From: Brevibacillus fortis
Lineage (GTDB): Bacteria > Bacillota > Bacilli > Brevibacillales > Brevibacillaceae
Assembly: GCF_003013395.1 (NCBI RefSeq)
Contig: NZ_PXZM01000023.1
Coordinates: forward strand, 124,001-188,000
Direction of reading: 5' to 3'
DNA: 64,000 bases
The position numbers were made by a program, and so were the translations under genes. Each line of letters begins with the position of its first letter. Within the stretch, counting starts at the first letter, position 1. This document shows positions 48,091 to 56,526 of this stretch, piece after piece. Under the pieces are notes generated by a model. That model saw nothing but the letters and a program-made list of their open reading frames with translations, was not told the DNA's origin and ran no database searches.

Positions 48091-48173
48091 CCTTGCCTTG
48101 TTCTACAGTAGAGACAGGTATAAGAGTACAAATTTAGCGTGTTTCTTATCCAACAAGTGAATAATCAAAAGGC

Positions 48174-48226
48174 AAAGGTGCCCTTGAACACGGAGCTTGT
48201 TTTTTCGTGTTTAGGCACCTTTTTTT
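48174..48226 (+). terminator. Duplicate eut leader terminator upstream of the decayed eutL copy
   Basis: AAAGGTGCC pairs with GGCACCTTT, with an inner AACACG/CGTGTT stem, followed by Ts. The hexaloop AAAGGT of an upstream mini-hairpin overlaps its left arm. It is the counterpart of 51805-51854, duplicated together with the pseudogene. Confidence 0.75.
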
Positions 48227-48266
48227 ACTTTTGATCAGGGATGTTGTCTTGAAAGGAGTGAGACGC

Positions 48267-48705
48267 ATGGAAAAACCAATTCGAGCAACGCCGCTTGAGA
48301 TCCGACGGATTCCCAATGTCGATCCTCAATTTGCGGAGAAGCTGAACCTGCCTTCTCATATCCGCAGTCTGGGTCTTTTGATCTCAACGATTGATGATGT
48401 GGGGTATACGGCCATTGACGAAGCGACCAAAAAGGCAGCGGTGGAAGTTGTGTATGCCAAGTTGTTTTTATGCAGGCTCAGGCCATGCGTCTGGACCGTT
48501 GTCCGGCGAGCTCGTCGGGATGATCGGGGGCGCAGAGCGGAGCATGCTTTTACTCTTTGAATGATGAAGGGACGCATGCGTCTACGCTCATGTTGTGTCG
48601 CGGACAGGCAGCTACTTGTCTCAAACCGCCGGAATCCGCGAAGGGGAGCCGCTCGCTTACTTGATCGCTCCACCGCTGAAAGCTATGTATGGTATTGATG
48701 CCGCC
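48267..48705 (+). pseudogene. eutL: Decayed, truncated second copy of eutL
   Basis: From its ATG this stretch is nearly identical to the 5' two thirds of the intact eutL at 51895. It has an extra T that shifts the frame near 48467 (TTGTTTTTATGC for TCGTTTTATGC) and a deletion of roughly 50 bases after GGGGGCGC, probably between AGAGCGGA/AAAGCGGA-type short repeats. It also has an abrupt end of homology at about 48705 (GATGCCGCC). A short inverted repeat (CTCGCTT/AAGCGAG, 48711-48728) lies at the break. No functional shell protein can be made. Confidence 0.92.
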
Positions 48706-48743
48706 TTCCTCGCTTCGCTACAAGCGAGTTGCACACGAAGGGG

Positions 48744-49880
48744 ACAATAGTGGCTGAAGACGGTGGACTTACGCTATAAATTGAAATGCATGTAGAAATA
48801 CCTCTGACAGTATTGCGTCAGAGGTATTTGTTTTCTTTATTTGATAGTGTGCCTGTATCACAATTGACGTACGGTTTATTATAGGGAGGCAGGTGCTACT
48901 GTTTCGCCCCGTGTGATTTTTCCTTCTTTTTCAAGCTGCTTGATCAACTCTTCCACGGAGATGCCCTTTTCTTTTGCCATTTGCTCCAAGCTGATTGCAG
49001 GGTGAGTAAAGGAAGCTGCTTCACCAGTGGTGATCTTGCCTTCTTTTTCAAGTTGCTTGGTCAACTCTTCCACAGAGATGCCTTTTTCTTTCGCTGCTTC
49101 TTCCAGATTGATAACTGCCGTGGATACCAGCTTGCCTTCTTCTTTAAGCTGCTCGATCAACTCTTCTACGGAGATGCCTTTTTCTTTCGCCATTTCTTCC
49201 AGATTCATAGCAGGGTCCAGAGCGATGAATGCTCCGCCGTCCTGGTTTTCAGGATCGAGAGAAATGACTGCGAAGCCCTGAATGGTGCCGTCTGGGTTGC
49301 TGGTAGCTGTTGCTTTCATCAGTTTGCCTTCTTTTTCAAGCTGCTCGATCAGCTCTTCTACAGAGATGCCTTTTTCTTTCGCCATTTCTTCCAGGTTCAT
49401 CGTCTTAATGTTATCGCTGTTGGCATCGAATTTCATGAAGGAAAAGCTAGTTGTCAGATCGCCGTCTTTCGTGATAGTAGCTGCTCCTTTCGTCAGTTTT
49501 CCTTCTTTTTCAAGCTGCTTGATCAACTCTTCCACAGAGATGCCCTTTTCCTTTGCCATTTGCTCCAGGTTAAAAATCGGTTTGTTAAGAGCATCTGTAC
49601 CATCTTTGGTCACCATTTTCAGTGGAGCAGAAGAACCAGTCGTTTTCGCTGGTTCACTTGCCGCAAACGCGGAACCTGCCATTGCGGATACTGCCAAAGC
49701 CATAACTGTCATTGCCATTTTCTTTTTCATTATAAAATTCCTCCTTGGGGGGTCTTTAGATTGTGGTGAGCCATGTTTGTGGGCTTGCCCGTCTCGGCTA
49801 CAACTCAAAGATAATGGAGGCGTGTGTCCGTAATATGACTGGAATATGGAAAAGTGACGGAATGCCGAAAATGCTTGTAT
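48744..49880 (-). repeat. Duplicated unit B of the secreted-repeat gene array (about 1137 bp)
   Basis: This unit begins with ACAATAGTGGCTGAAGACGG and ends just before the next ACAATAGTGGCTGAAG. It includes the conserved hairpin (48797-48828), gene B and the conserved leader. The 5' flank is almost identical to that of unit A. Confidence 0.85.
48879..49730 (-). CDS. Secreted helical-repeat protein, copy B (5 repeats)
   Basis: About 283 residues, aligned with copy A along its whole length. It has the same signal peptide with ASEPAKT at the mature start and five AKEKGISVEEL units. The fourth has LEEAAKEKG and ELTKQ, the second linker TTSFSFMKFDANSDN. It ends ETVAPASL rather than VTVAPASQK. The start at 49730 has AAGGAGGA upstream. 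Differences from copy A are scattered substitutions, so the gene is under at least some constraint on frame. Function unknown. Confidence 0.8.
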   Translation of the reverse strand: MKKKMAMTVMALAVSAMAGSAFAASEPAKTTGSSAPLKMVTKDGTDALNKPIFNLEQMAKEKGISVEELIKQLEKEGKLTKGAATITKDGDLTTSFSFMKFDANSDNIKTMNLEEMAKEKGISVEELIEQLEKEGKLMKATATSNPDGTIQGFAVISLDPENQDGGAFIALDPAMNLEEMAKEKGISVEELIEQLKEEGKLVSTAVINLEEAAKEKGISVEELTKQLEKEGKITTGEAASFTHPAISLEQMAKEKGISVEELIKQLEKEGKITRGETVAPASL

Positions 49881-50573
49881 ACAATAGTGGCTGAAGATGG
49901 TGGACTTACGCTATAAATTGAAATACATGAGGAATACCTCTGACAACATCGCGTCAGAGGTATTTGTTTTCGTTATTTGACAGTGTGCCCTTATCCCAAT
50001 TGATGTACGGTTTATTTTAGGGAGGCAGGTACTACTGTTTCGCCCCGTGTGATGCCTTCTTTTTCAAGCTGCCTGATCAACTCTTCCACGGAGATGCCCT
50101 TTTCTTTTGCCATTTGCTCCAAGCTGATTGCAGGTTGAATAAAGGAAACTGCCTTACCCCGTGTGATTTTACCTTCTTTTTCAAGCTGCTTGATCAACTC
50201 TTCCACGGAGATGCCCTTTTCTTTTGCCATTTCTTCCAGGCTGATCGTCTTACTGTTAATGCTGTTGGCATCGAATGGAATGAGGGAGAAGCTAGTTGTC
50301 AGATCGCCGTCTTTCGTGAAAATTACTTCTTTCGTCTTCGCTGGTTCACTTGCCGCAAACGCGGAACCTGCCATTGCGGATACTGCCAGAGCCATTACTG
50401 CCATTGCCATTTTCTTTTTCATTGAAAAATTCCTCCTTGGGGTTTTGTAAGATAGTGGTGAGCCATGCTTGCGGGCTTGCCCGTCACGGCTACAACTCAA
50501 AGATAACGGGGGCGTGTGTCCGGGGTATGACCAGAATATGGAAAAAATGACGGAATGCCGAAAACGCTTGGAT
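49881..50573 (-). repeat. Duplicated unit C of the secreted-repeat gene array (about 693 bp, internally deleted)
   Basis: It has the same boundaries as unit B (ACAATAGTGGCTGAAG at 49881 and again at 50574) but is 440 bp shorter because three of the five repeat modules and their linkers are missing. The hairpin is at 49933-49964. Confidence 0.85.
50012..50422 (-). CDS. Secreted helical-repeat protein, copy C (2 repeats)
   Basis: 136 residues: the same signal peptide, a short linker (KEVIFTKDGDLTTSFSLIPF) and only two AKEKGISVEEL units, ending ETVVPASLK. Frame is kept, so loss of three units occurred in phase, as expected for recombination between modules. The start at 50422 has AAGGAGGA upstream. 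It may be a functional minimal form or a shrinking copy. Confidence 0.77.
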   Translation of the reverse strand: MKKKMAMAVMALAVSAMAGSAFAASEPAKTKEVIFTKDGDLTTSFSLIPFDANSINSKTISLEEMAKEKGISVEELIKQLEKEGKITRGKAVSFIQPAISLEQMAKEKGISVEELIRQLEKEGITRGETVVPASLK

Positions 50574-51715
50574 ACAATAGTGGCTGAAGACGGTGGACTT
50601 ACGCTATAAATTGAAATGCATGTAGAAATACCTCTGACAGTATTGCGTCAGAGGTATTTGTTTTCTTTATTTGATAGTGTGCCTGTATCACAATTGACGT
50701 ACGGTTTATTTTTGGGAAGCAGGTGCTACTGTTACGCCGCGTGTGATTTTGCCTTCTTTTTCAAGCTGCTTGATCAACTCTTCCACGGAGATGCCCTTTT
50801 CTTTTGCCATTTGCTCCAAACTGATTGCAGGGTGAGTAAAGGAAGCTGCTTCACCAGTGGCGATCTTGCCTTCTTTTTCAAGTTGCTTGATCAACTCTTC
50901 CACAGAGATGCCTTTTTCTTTCGCTGCTTCTTCCAGATTGATAAATTCCGTGGTTGCCAGCTTGCCTTCTTCTTTAAGCTGCTCGATCAACTCTTCTACG
51001 GAGATGCCTTTTTCTTTCGCCATTTCTTCCAGATTCATAGCAGGGTCCAGAGCGATGAATGCTCCGCCGTCCTGGTTTTCAGGATCGAGAGAAATGACTG
51101 CGAAGCCCTGAATGGTGCCGTCTGGGTTGCTGGTAGCTGTTGCTTTCGTCAGTTTGCCTTCTTTTTCAAGCTGCTCGATCAACTCTTCTACAGAGATGCC
51201 TTTTTCTTTCGCCATTTCTTCCAGGTTGATCTTGATCGTCTTACTGTAATCGCTGTTGGCATCGGATGGAATGAAGGAGAAGCTAGTTGTCAGATCGCCG
51301 TCTTTCGTGTTAATAGCTGCTCCTTTCATCAGTTTTCCTTCTTTTTCAAGCTGCTTGATCAACTCTTCCACAGTGATCCCTTTTTCTTTCGCCATTTGCT
51401 CCAGGCTAATAATCGGTTTGGAAAGAGCATTTGTATTATCTGTTGTCACCATTTTCAGTGGAGCAGAAGAACCGGTCGTTTTCGCTGGTTCATTTGCCGC
51501 AAACGCGGAACCTGTCATTGCGGATACTGCCAAAGCCATAACTGTCATTGCCATTTTCTTTTTCATTGTAAAATTCCTCCTTGGGGGGTCTTTAGATTGT
51601 GGTGAGCCTTGTTTGCGGGCTTGCCCGTCTCGGCTACAACACAAATTTAACGGGGGAGTGTGTCCGTAATATGACCGGAATATGGAAAAGTGACGGAATG
51701 CCGAAAACGCTTGCA
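50574..51715 (-). repeat. Duplicated unit D of the secreted-repeat gene array
   Basis: It begins with ACAATAGTGGCTGAAG at 50574, holds the hairpin at 50627-50658 and gene D, and continues upstream into the intact eutL leader. The 3' flank up to GGTTTA matches unit B while the adjoining end of the gene matches unit A, i.e. a mosaic. Confidence 0.85.
50706..51566 (-). CDS. Secreted helical-repeat protein, copy D (5 repeats)
   Basis: About 286 residues. Signal peptide with AANEPAKT, five AKEKGISVEEL-type units (the first reads AKEKGITVEEL) and the end VTVAPASQK, as in copy A. ATG at 51566 follows AAGGAGGA. Divergent from eutL, with 328 bases between the start codons; that gap holds the conserved gene leader on one side and the eut antitermination leader on the other. 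Possibly the ancestral copy, since it adjoins the intact eutL. Confidence 0.8.
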   Translation of the reverse strand: MKKKMAMTVMALAVSAMTGSAFAANEPAKTTGSSAPLKMVTTDNTNALSKPIISLEQMAKEKGITVEELIKQLEKEGKLMKGAAINTKDGDLTTSFSFIPSDANSDYSKTIKINLEEMAKEKGISVEELIEQLEKEGKLTKATATSNPDGTIQGFAVISLDPENQDGGAFIALDPAMNLEEMAKEKGISVEELIEQLKEEGKLATTEFINLEEAAKEKGISVEELIKQLEKEGKIATGEAASFTHPAISLEQMAKEKGISVEELIKQLEKEGKITRGVTVAPASQK

Positions 51716-51804
51716 TTTTTCTGTACCTTGTTCTACATTAGAGACAGGTAAAAGACCACGTAAATAGCGTGTAATCTTCTACCCACAAGTGAATATCAAA
51801 AGGC

Positions 51805-51854
51805 AAAGGTGCCCTTGAACGCGGAGCTTTTTTCGTGTTTAGGCACCTTTTTTT
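51805..51854 (+). terminator. eut operon leader: terminator overlapping a candidate EutV (ANTAR) hairpin
   Basis: AAAGGTGCC pairs with GGCACCTTT, with an inner AACGCG/CGTGTT stem and a run of Ts, 40 bases before eutL. Just upstream, AGGC[AAAGGT]GCCC forms a hairpin whose 6-nt loop has A at position 1 and G at position 4, the signature bound by ANTAR regulators. The loop and right arm are part of the terminator's left arm, so the two exclude each other. The first hairpin of the usual pair was not resolved. Confidence 0.7.
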
Positions 51855-51894
51855 ACTTTTGATCAGGGATGTTGTCTTGAAAGGAGTGACACGC

Positions 51895-52545
51895 ATGGAA
51901 AAACCAATTCGAGCGACGCCGCTTGCGATCCGACTGATTCCCAATGTCGATCCACAATTTGCGGAGAAGCTGAACCTGCCTTCTCATATCCGAAGTCTGG
52001 GGCTATTGACCTCTACGATTGACGATGTGGGGTATACGGCCATTGATGAAGCGACCAAAAGTGCAGCGGTGGAAGTTGTGTATGCCAAGTCGTTTTATGC
52101 AGGCTCAGGCCATGCGTCTGGACCGTTGTCCGGCGAGTTCATCGGGATGATCGGGGGCGCGACGCCATCGGAGGTGCAGAGCGGACTGGATGCAGCCGTT
52201 GCATTTATGGAAAGCGGAGCATGCTTTTACTCTTTGAATGATGAAGGGACGCATGCGTATTACGCCCATGTTGTGTCGCGGACGGGCAGCTACTTGTCTC
52301 AAACCGCCGGAATCCGCGAAGGTGAGCCGCTTGCTTACTTGATCGCTCCGCCGCTGGAGGCCATGTATGGTATTGATGCCGCCCTCAAGGCAGCAGATGT
52401 ACAAATGGTTCAATTTTTTGGTCCACCGACAGAAACGAACTTTGGGGGAGCACTACTCACTGGCAGCCAATCGGCCTGCACGGCAGCCGCCGATGCTTTT
52501 GCCGAGGCCGTAAGAAGTGTCGCCAAACAGCCTGTCAAACGATAA
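51895..52545 (+). CDS. eutL: Ethanolamine microcompartment shell protein EutL (tandem BMC domain)
   Basis: 216 residues with the EutL pattern: [41 protein letters not shown] and [19 protein letters not shown]. EutL is a trimeric pseudohexameric shell tile with a gated central pore. Start ATG with AAAGGAG upstream. First gene of the eut operon, preceded by a terminator leader. A decayed duplicate lies at 48267. Confidence 0.95.
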   Translation: MEKPIRATPLAIRLIPNVDPQFAEKLNLPSHIRSLGLLTSTIDDVGYTAIDEATKSAAVEVVYAKSFYAGSGHASGPLSGEFIGMIGGATPSEVQSGLDAAVAFMESGACFYSLNDEGTHAYYAHVVSRTGSYLSQTAGIREGEPLAYLIAPPLEAMYGIDAALKAADVQMVQFFGPPTETNFGGALLTGSQSACTAAADAFAEAVRSVAKQPVKR

Positions 52546-52580
52546 TAGGGATTTTTCCTCTTGAAGGGGAGGTAATGTAA

Positions 52581-53066
52581 ATGCGCGCTACAACATATTC
52601 ACTTGGCATGATCGAGACGCTGGGCTTGCCTGCTCTCATCGCTGCCGCAGACGCTGCTGCCAAGGCGGCAGACGTCAAAGTTGTTTCTTATGAAGGAGCG
52701 GACGCAGGAATCGTCACTTTATACGTGATCGGGGATGTATCTTCGGTTATGGCGGCAGTAGATGCTGGCGCTGACGCTGCGAGACGTGTTGGAAGATTGC
52801 TGCACTCACACGTGATTCCACGTCCTGACGAAAATGTTCCAAGAATGATTAAAAACCTACTAAAACCGGAAGTAAAAGAAGAGGTTAAGGCAGAGCCGGC
52901 TAAAGCGCCAGTGTCCGGATTGCAAGATCAATCCATCAATGACCTGCGCAAAATGGCGCGTTCGTATGCGGACTTCCCGCTGACGACGAACGAAATCAAC
53001 ATGGCGAAAAAAGAAGATCTCATCCGTCTGTTGGAAGAGAAACAAGGCGGAGGTGACAAAGCCTAA
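52581..53066 (+). CDS. eutK: BMC shell protein with C-terminal SAP/Rho-N-like domain (EutK-like)
   Basis: 161 residues. Residues 1-90 are a single BMC domain (SLGMIETLGLPALIAAADAAAKAADV, SHVIPRPDENVP). After a charged linker, residues 115-158 (SINDLRKMARSY through KKEDLIRLLEEK) look like a small helical SAP/Rho-N-type module. EutK of enterobacteria also carries a C-terminal nucleic-acid-binding-like domain, though of another fold, so the symbol is by analogy. The stop overlaps eutE start (TAATG). Confidence 0.82.
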   Translation: MRATTYSLGMIETLGLPALIAAADAAAKAADVKVVSYEGADAGIVTLYVIGDVSSVMAAVDAGADAARRVGRLLHSHVIPRPDENVPRMIKNLLKPEVKEEVKAEPAKAPVSGLQDQSINDLRKMARSYADFPLTTNEINMAKKEDLIRLLEEKQGGGDKA

Positions 53067-54559
53067 TGACACTCGACGCTGATCTGTATTCCATACAGGA
53101 AGTGCGTACCTACCTCGCACAAGCGAAGGAAGCACAGGCCAAATTCGCTACCTACAGCCAAGAGCAAGTTGACCGGATCATCGAGGCCATGTCCAAAGTG
53201 GGCGTAGAAAATGCTGATCGACTGGCAGCAATGGCTGTAGAGGAAACAGGCTTTGGTAACGTCGCTGACAAGCGGATGAAAAACTTGTTTGCTGCACAAG
53301 ATGTGTACGCATCTGTAAAAGATGTAAAAACGGTTGGCATCATCCGTAAGGACGAAGAGAACAAGGTGTGGGAAGTGGCGCAGCCATTTGGTATCGTAGC
53401 AGGGGTTGTACCTTCCACTAATCCGACGTCCACGGTTATTTATAAATCGATGGTCTCCCTCAAGGCGAGAAATGCGATTGTCTTCAGCCCGCATCCGTCG
53501 GCAGCCAAATGCACGCTGGAAGCAGCGCGACTAATGGCACAGGCGGCAGTAGCGGCTGGAGCACCAGAAGGCTTGATCCATTGCGTTACGAAGCCTACGC
53601 TTCCTGGGACGAATGAGCTGATGAAGCACAAGCTGACCAATCTGATTCTCGCGACAGGCGGAACTCCGATGGTACGCGCAGCATACAGCTCCGGTAAGCC
53701 TGCTTACGGTGTGGGACCTGGTAACGTACCAGTTTACATCCACCACACTGCTGACTTTGCTGCTGCTGCAAGACGCATCGTGCAGAGCAAGACGTTTGAC
53801 TATGGTACAATCTGCGCTTCTGAGCAAGCATTGGTCGTGGAGGAATCCACCAAACACCAATTGATTGCAGCCTTGAAGCGTGAAGGCGCCTACTTCCTGA
53901 ACGAGCAAGAAAAGGAAAAGGTAGCTGCCATCGTCACGATAAACGGCTCGCTGAACGCGAAGATCGTTGGCCGCTCTCCACATGTGATCGCTCAAATGGC
54001 GGGTATTACCATCCCTGCTGATACGCGTGTCCTGGTTGCGGAGGAGAACAATGTAGGTAAAGCGTACCCGATGTCGGTTGAAAAACTGGCGCCGATTCTC
54101 GCTCTCTACACGGTTCAAGGTGACAACGAAGCATTTGCTCGTTGCCGCGAATTGCTGGATCACGGCGGACTTGGACATACGGCGGGTATTCACGCGCAGG
54201 ATGACAATGTCATCGCAGCGTATGGTCAAGCAATGCCAGCATCCAGAATACCAGTGAATACTGGTACAACCTTCGGGGGAATTGGTGCAACGACTGGCGT
54301 ACAACCAGCGTTTACACTTGGATGCGGTTCCTATGGGGGCAACATCACTTCCGATAACATCGGTGCGAAGCATATGTTTAACATCAAACGTGTTGCGTTT
54401 GGCATCAAAGAAATGCCGCAATCAACGCCAGCACCAGCAGCACCTGCGACACAAGCGGAAGAAGCTGTTCTACAAGCTGTCTCTTCCATGAATGTCGGCT
54501 TGAGCCGCGATGAGATCAAGAACATTATCAAATCCGTGTTAACAGAAATGACGACTTAG
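53066..54559 (+). CDS. eutE: CoA-acylating acetaldehyde dehydrogenase EutE
   Basis: 497 residues. Motifs are PSTNPTSTVIYKSM, GPGNVPVYI and catalytic Cys in GTICASEQALV, giving an acylating ALDH. It converts acetaldehyde, NAD+ and CoA to acetyl-CoA inside the microcompartment. A linker rich in Ala/Pro/Thr leads to a C-terminal amphipathic helix (LSRDEIKNIIKSVLTEM) that is probably the encapsulation peptide. Confidence 0.95.
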   Translation: MTLDADLYSIQEVRTYLAQAKEAQAKFATYSQEQVDRIIEAMSKVGVENADRLAAMAVEETGFGNVADKRMKNLFAAQDVYASVKDVKTVGIIRKDEENKVWEVAQPFGIVAGVVPSTNPTSTVIYKSMVSLKARNAIVFSPHPSAAKCTLEAARLMAQAAVAAGAPEGLIHCVTKPTLPGTNELMKHKLTNLILATGGTPMVRAAYSSGKPAYGVGPGNVPVYIHHTADFAAAARRIVQSKTFDYGTICASEQALVVEESTKHQLIAALKREGAYFLNEQEKEKVAAIVTINGSLNAKIVGRSPHVIAQMAGITIPADTRVLVAEENNVGKAYPMSVEKLAPILALYTVQGDNEAFARCRELLDHGGLGHTAGIHAQDDNVIAAYGQAMPASRIPVNTGTTFGGIGATTGVQPAFTLGCGSYGGNITSDNIGAKHMFNIKRVAFGIKEMPQSTPAPAAPATQAEEAVLQAVSSMNVGLSRDEIKNIIKSVLTEMTT

Positions 54560-54608
54560 AGTCGTAAAACACTAAAATTTTGGAGATATAATTAAGGAGG
54601 AAATGAAA

Positions 54609-54896
54609 ATGGCTGGAGAAATGTCCGCATTGGGAATGGTAGAAACAAAAGGTTTGGTAGGAGCAGTTGAAGCTGCTGACGCAATGGTAAAAGCAGCGAA
54701 CGTAAAACTGATCGGTAAAGTACACGTAGGTGGCGGTCTCGTGACTGTTATGGTACGTGGTGACGTAGGTGCAGTAAAAGCTTCCACAGACGCAGGTGCC
54801 GCTGCTGCTGAAAAAGTAGGAGAGCTCGTATCTATTCACGTAATTCCACGCCCTCATGGAGACATTGAACTGATCCTGCCTAAACTCGAAGGATAA
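54609..54896 (+). CDS. eutM: BMC hexameric shell protein EutM
   Basis: About 95 residues, single BMC domain with [43 protein letters not shown] and SIHVIPRPH. This is the major shell tile. ATG at 54609 is eight bases from AAGGAGG; the ATG at 54603 is too close. Confidence 0.94.
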   Translation: MAGEMSALGMVETKGLVGAVEAADAMVKAANVKLIGKVHVGGGLVTVMVRGDVGAVKASTDAGAAAAEKVGELVSIHVIPRPHGDIELILPKLEG

Positions 54897-54905
54897 TAAA
54901 TCCCT

Positions 54906-55682
54906 ATGGCAGTGATTACAGAAGCATCCTTGAGAGCGATGCATAAGTCAGGTATTCCAAACCCCTTTCTCGTTGAGAAAGGGGATAAAATAACACCAGC
55001 AGCGGCAGATTTCTTGAAAGGAAGAGGGATTCAAGTGAAACAAGTTGATCAGAACCAGCAGCCTTCCACCAATCAAGCTGCCGAGGCAGTGCGAGAAATT
55101 CCTTTGGGCGTATCTAACCGTCACATTCATTTGTCGCAAGCAGATGTCGAGAAGCTTTTCGGAGCCGGACATCAATTGACGCCAATGCGTGATTTGTCGC
55201 AACCGGGACAGTTTGCTTGCCAAGAAACAGTCACCATCGTGGGACCAAAAGGCAGCATTCACGGGGTTCGTGTTTTGGGACCAGCTCGTGGCGCGACACA
55301 AGTGGAAATTTCCAGAACAGACGGCTTTGCAGTAGGTGTTCATGCCCCTGTGCGTATGTCTGGAGATATTGAAGGAACACCAGGTATGGTACTTGTAACG
55401 GCAAAAGGGACAGTTGTAATGGACAAAGGCGTAATCGTAGCGAAGAGCCACGTTCATATGTCTCCGGCAGATGCCGAGCAATATCAAGTGAAGGATGGCG
55501 ATTCGCTGATTCTGGCGACGCAAAGCGATCGTCCTATCATCTATCCAGATGTAATCGTTCGTGTACATCCACAATTCGCACTTGATTTCCACGTTGATAC
55601 GGATGAAGGCAATGCCGCTAATTTGAAAACGGGCGACCGGGTAAAAGTGATCGGCAAGAACGGGCAATTTTACTCCGGCTAA
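54906..55682 (+). CDS. eutD: PduL-type phosphotransacylase (eut-associated)
   Basis: 258 residues. The PTAC family has two similar beta-barrel halves: VSNRHIHLSQADVEKLFG (first metal-site His pair) and KSHVHMSPADAEQY (second). It converts acetyl-CoA to acetyl phosphate. The first 45 residues (ITEASLRAMHKSGIPNPF through LKGRGIQV) are an added segment that resembles the N-terminus of EutT/EutQ-type proteins rather than a plain encapsulation helix. Called eutD by pathway role; the fold is PduL, not Pta. Confidence 0.88.
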   Translation: MAVITEASLRAMHKSGIPNPFLVEKGDKITPAAADFLKGRGIQVKQVDQNQQPSTNQAAEAVREIPLGVSNRHIHLSQADVEKLFGAGHQLTPMRDLSQPGQFACQETVTIVGPKGSIHGVRVLGPARGATQVEISRTDGFAVGVHAPVRMSGDIEGTPGMVLVTAKGTVVMDKGVIVAKSHVHMSPADAEQYQVKDGDSLILATQSDRPIIYPDVIVRVHPQFALDFHVDTDEGNAANLKTGDRVKVIGKNGQFYSG

Positions 55683-55697
55683 CGGAGGTTGAGCTTG

Positions 55698-56522
55698 ATG
55701 GACATCAGAGAAATGGTGGCGTCGATTACAAAAGAAATTTTGCAATCGATGAATACAGAAAAGAAAAGCGATGCGCCTCGTGTCCTGTACGTTTTTTGCG
55801 ACAGCCAGGCTCATGAGGCGTTTCAGGATCATTTTATCCAACTGAAAAACCACGGGATCTGCCATGACATTCTCTTCCTGGACGGAGAAACCTCCTCTTG
55901 GCTGGGAATGCACAAGATCGAATGTGGGGGAGCAGGCAAAATTCTCACAGCAGATGAGTACGCTCCTGCCCCGTTGGAAGTGCCGAAAGATTACGTCGGT
56001 ATCGTGATTCCTGAAATCGATTTGGATAATGCAGCGAGAATTGCTTCTGGCCTAAAAGGAACGATTAAAGCGGAAATCGTCTTTTCCGCATTGGTGATGG
56101 GAAAATTCGTCATCGCAGGTTCCGATGTGCCAGGGATCAAGCGCGCAGACCGTCGTACCCTGCAAACATTGACACTGACACCTGCATATGAAAAGCTGTT
56201 CAACCGTCACGTTGAGAGCATGAAAGAGTTGGGTGTGGAGTTTGCGGAGCAACGCCGTTTGGCTGATCGTGTGGTTTCTAAGCTGAAGTCTCAACTGCAA
56301 AAAGTGGAGACTACTACCAAGACAGAACAACCGAAATTGACTCCTTTGGATGAGCAAGAAGCAGTCTTTTCCGGGAAGCTGTTGACAGCAGACTGGATCA
56401 GATCTCAGCCTGAGCTTCGCGATACGACTTTGATCGTGAAAAAAGGTGCAATTGTTTCTCCACTTGCTTATGACAGCATGAGAGAACGCGGCATTACGGT
56501 CAGCTATTTAGGAAAAGGGTGA
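55698..56522 (+). CDS. Ethanolamine utilization accessory protein (eut_hyp family)
   Basis: About 274 residues. The N-terminus MDIREMVASITKEILQSM is an amphipathic helix like a microcompartment targeting peptide. The body has an alternating alpha/beta, flavoprotein-like pattern (VLYVFCDSQAHEAF) and a long middle helix, as in the conserved hypothetical found in Firmicute eut operons. ATG at 55698 has GGAGGT nine bases upstream. Function unknown. Confidence 0.75.
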   Translation: MDIREMVASITKEILQSMNTEKKSDAPRVLYVFCDSQAHEAFQDHFIQLKNHGICHDILFLDGETSSWLGMHKIECGGAGKILTADEYAPAPLEVPKDYVGIVIPEIDLDNAARIASGLKGTIKAEIVFSALVMGKFVIAGSDVPGIKRADRRTLQTLTLTPAYEKLFNRHVESMKELGVEFAEQRRLADRVVSKLKSQLQKVETTTKTEQPKLTPLDEQEAVFSGKLLTADWIRSQPELRDTTLIVKKGAIVSPLAYDSMRERGITVSYLGKG

Positions 56523-56526
56523 TCGC

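Larger units (their letters stand above)
46971..48100 (-). repeat. Duplicated unit A of the secreted-repeat gene array
   Basis: This unit contains gene A with a conserved 3' flank (from TGGACTTACGCTATAAATTG at 46971, hairpin at 47004-47035) and a conserved 5' flank to about 48100. Beyond that, the sequence continues as a second copy of the eutL leader and eutL itself (decayed). Confidence 0.85.

Noticed and set aside
48711..48728. CTCGCTT/AAGCGAG hairpin at the pseudo-eutL break as a mobile-element terminus
   Set aside because: There is only one copy, no partner inverted repeat and no transposase nearby; it is probably part of the junction left by the rearrangement.
50616..51605. Long plus-strand open frame (about 329 codons) opposite repeat gene D, with similar frames opposite copies A and B
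   Set aside because: It is the reverse complement of the repeat modules; the periodicity of the minus-strand repeats keeps the antisense frame open. The minus-strand frames have signal peptides and strong ribosome sites; the plus-strand ones have neither.
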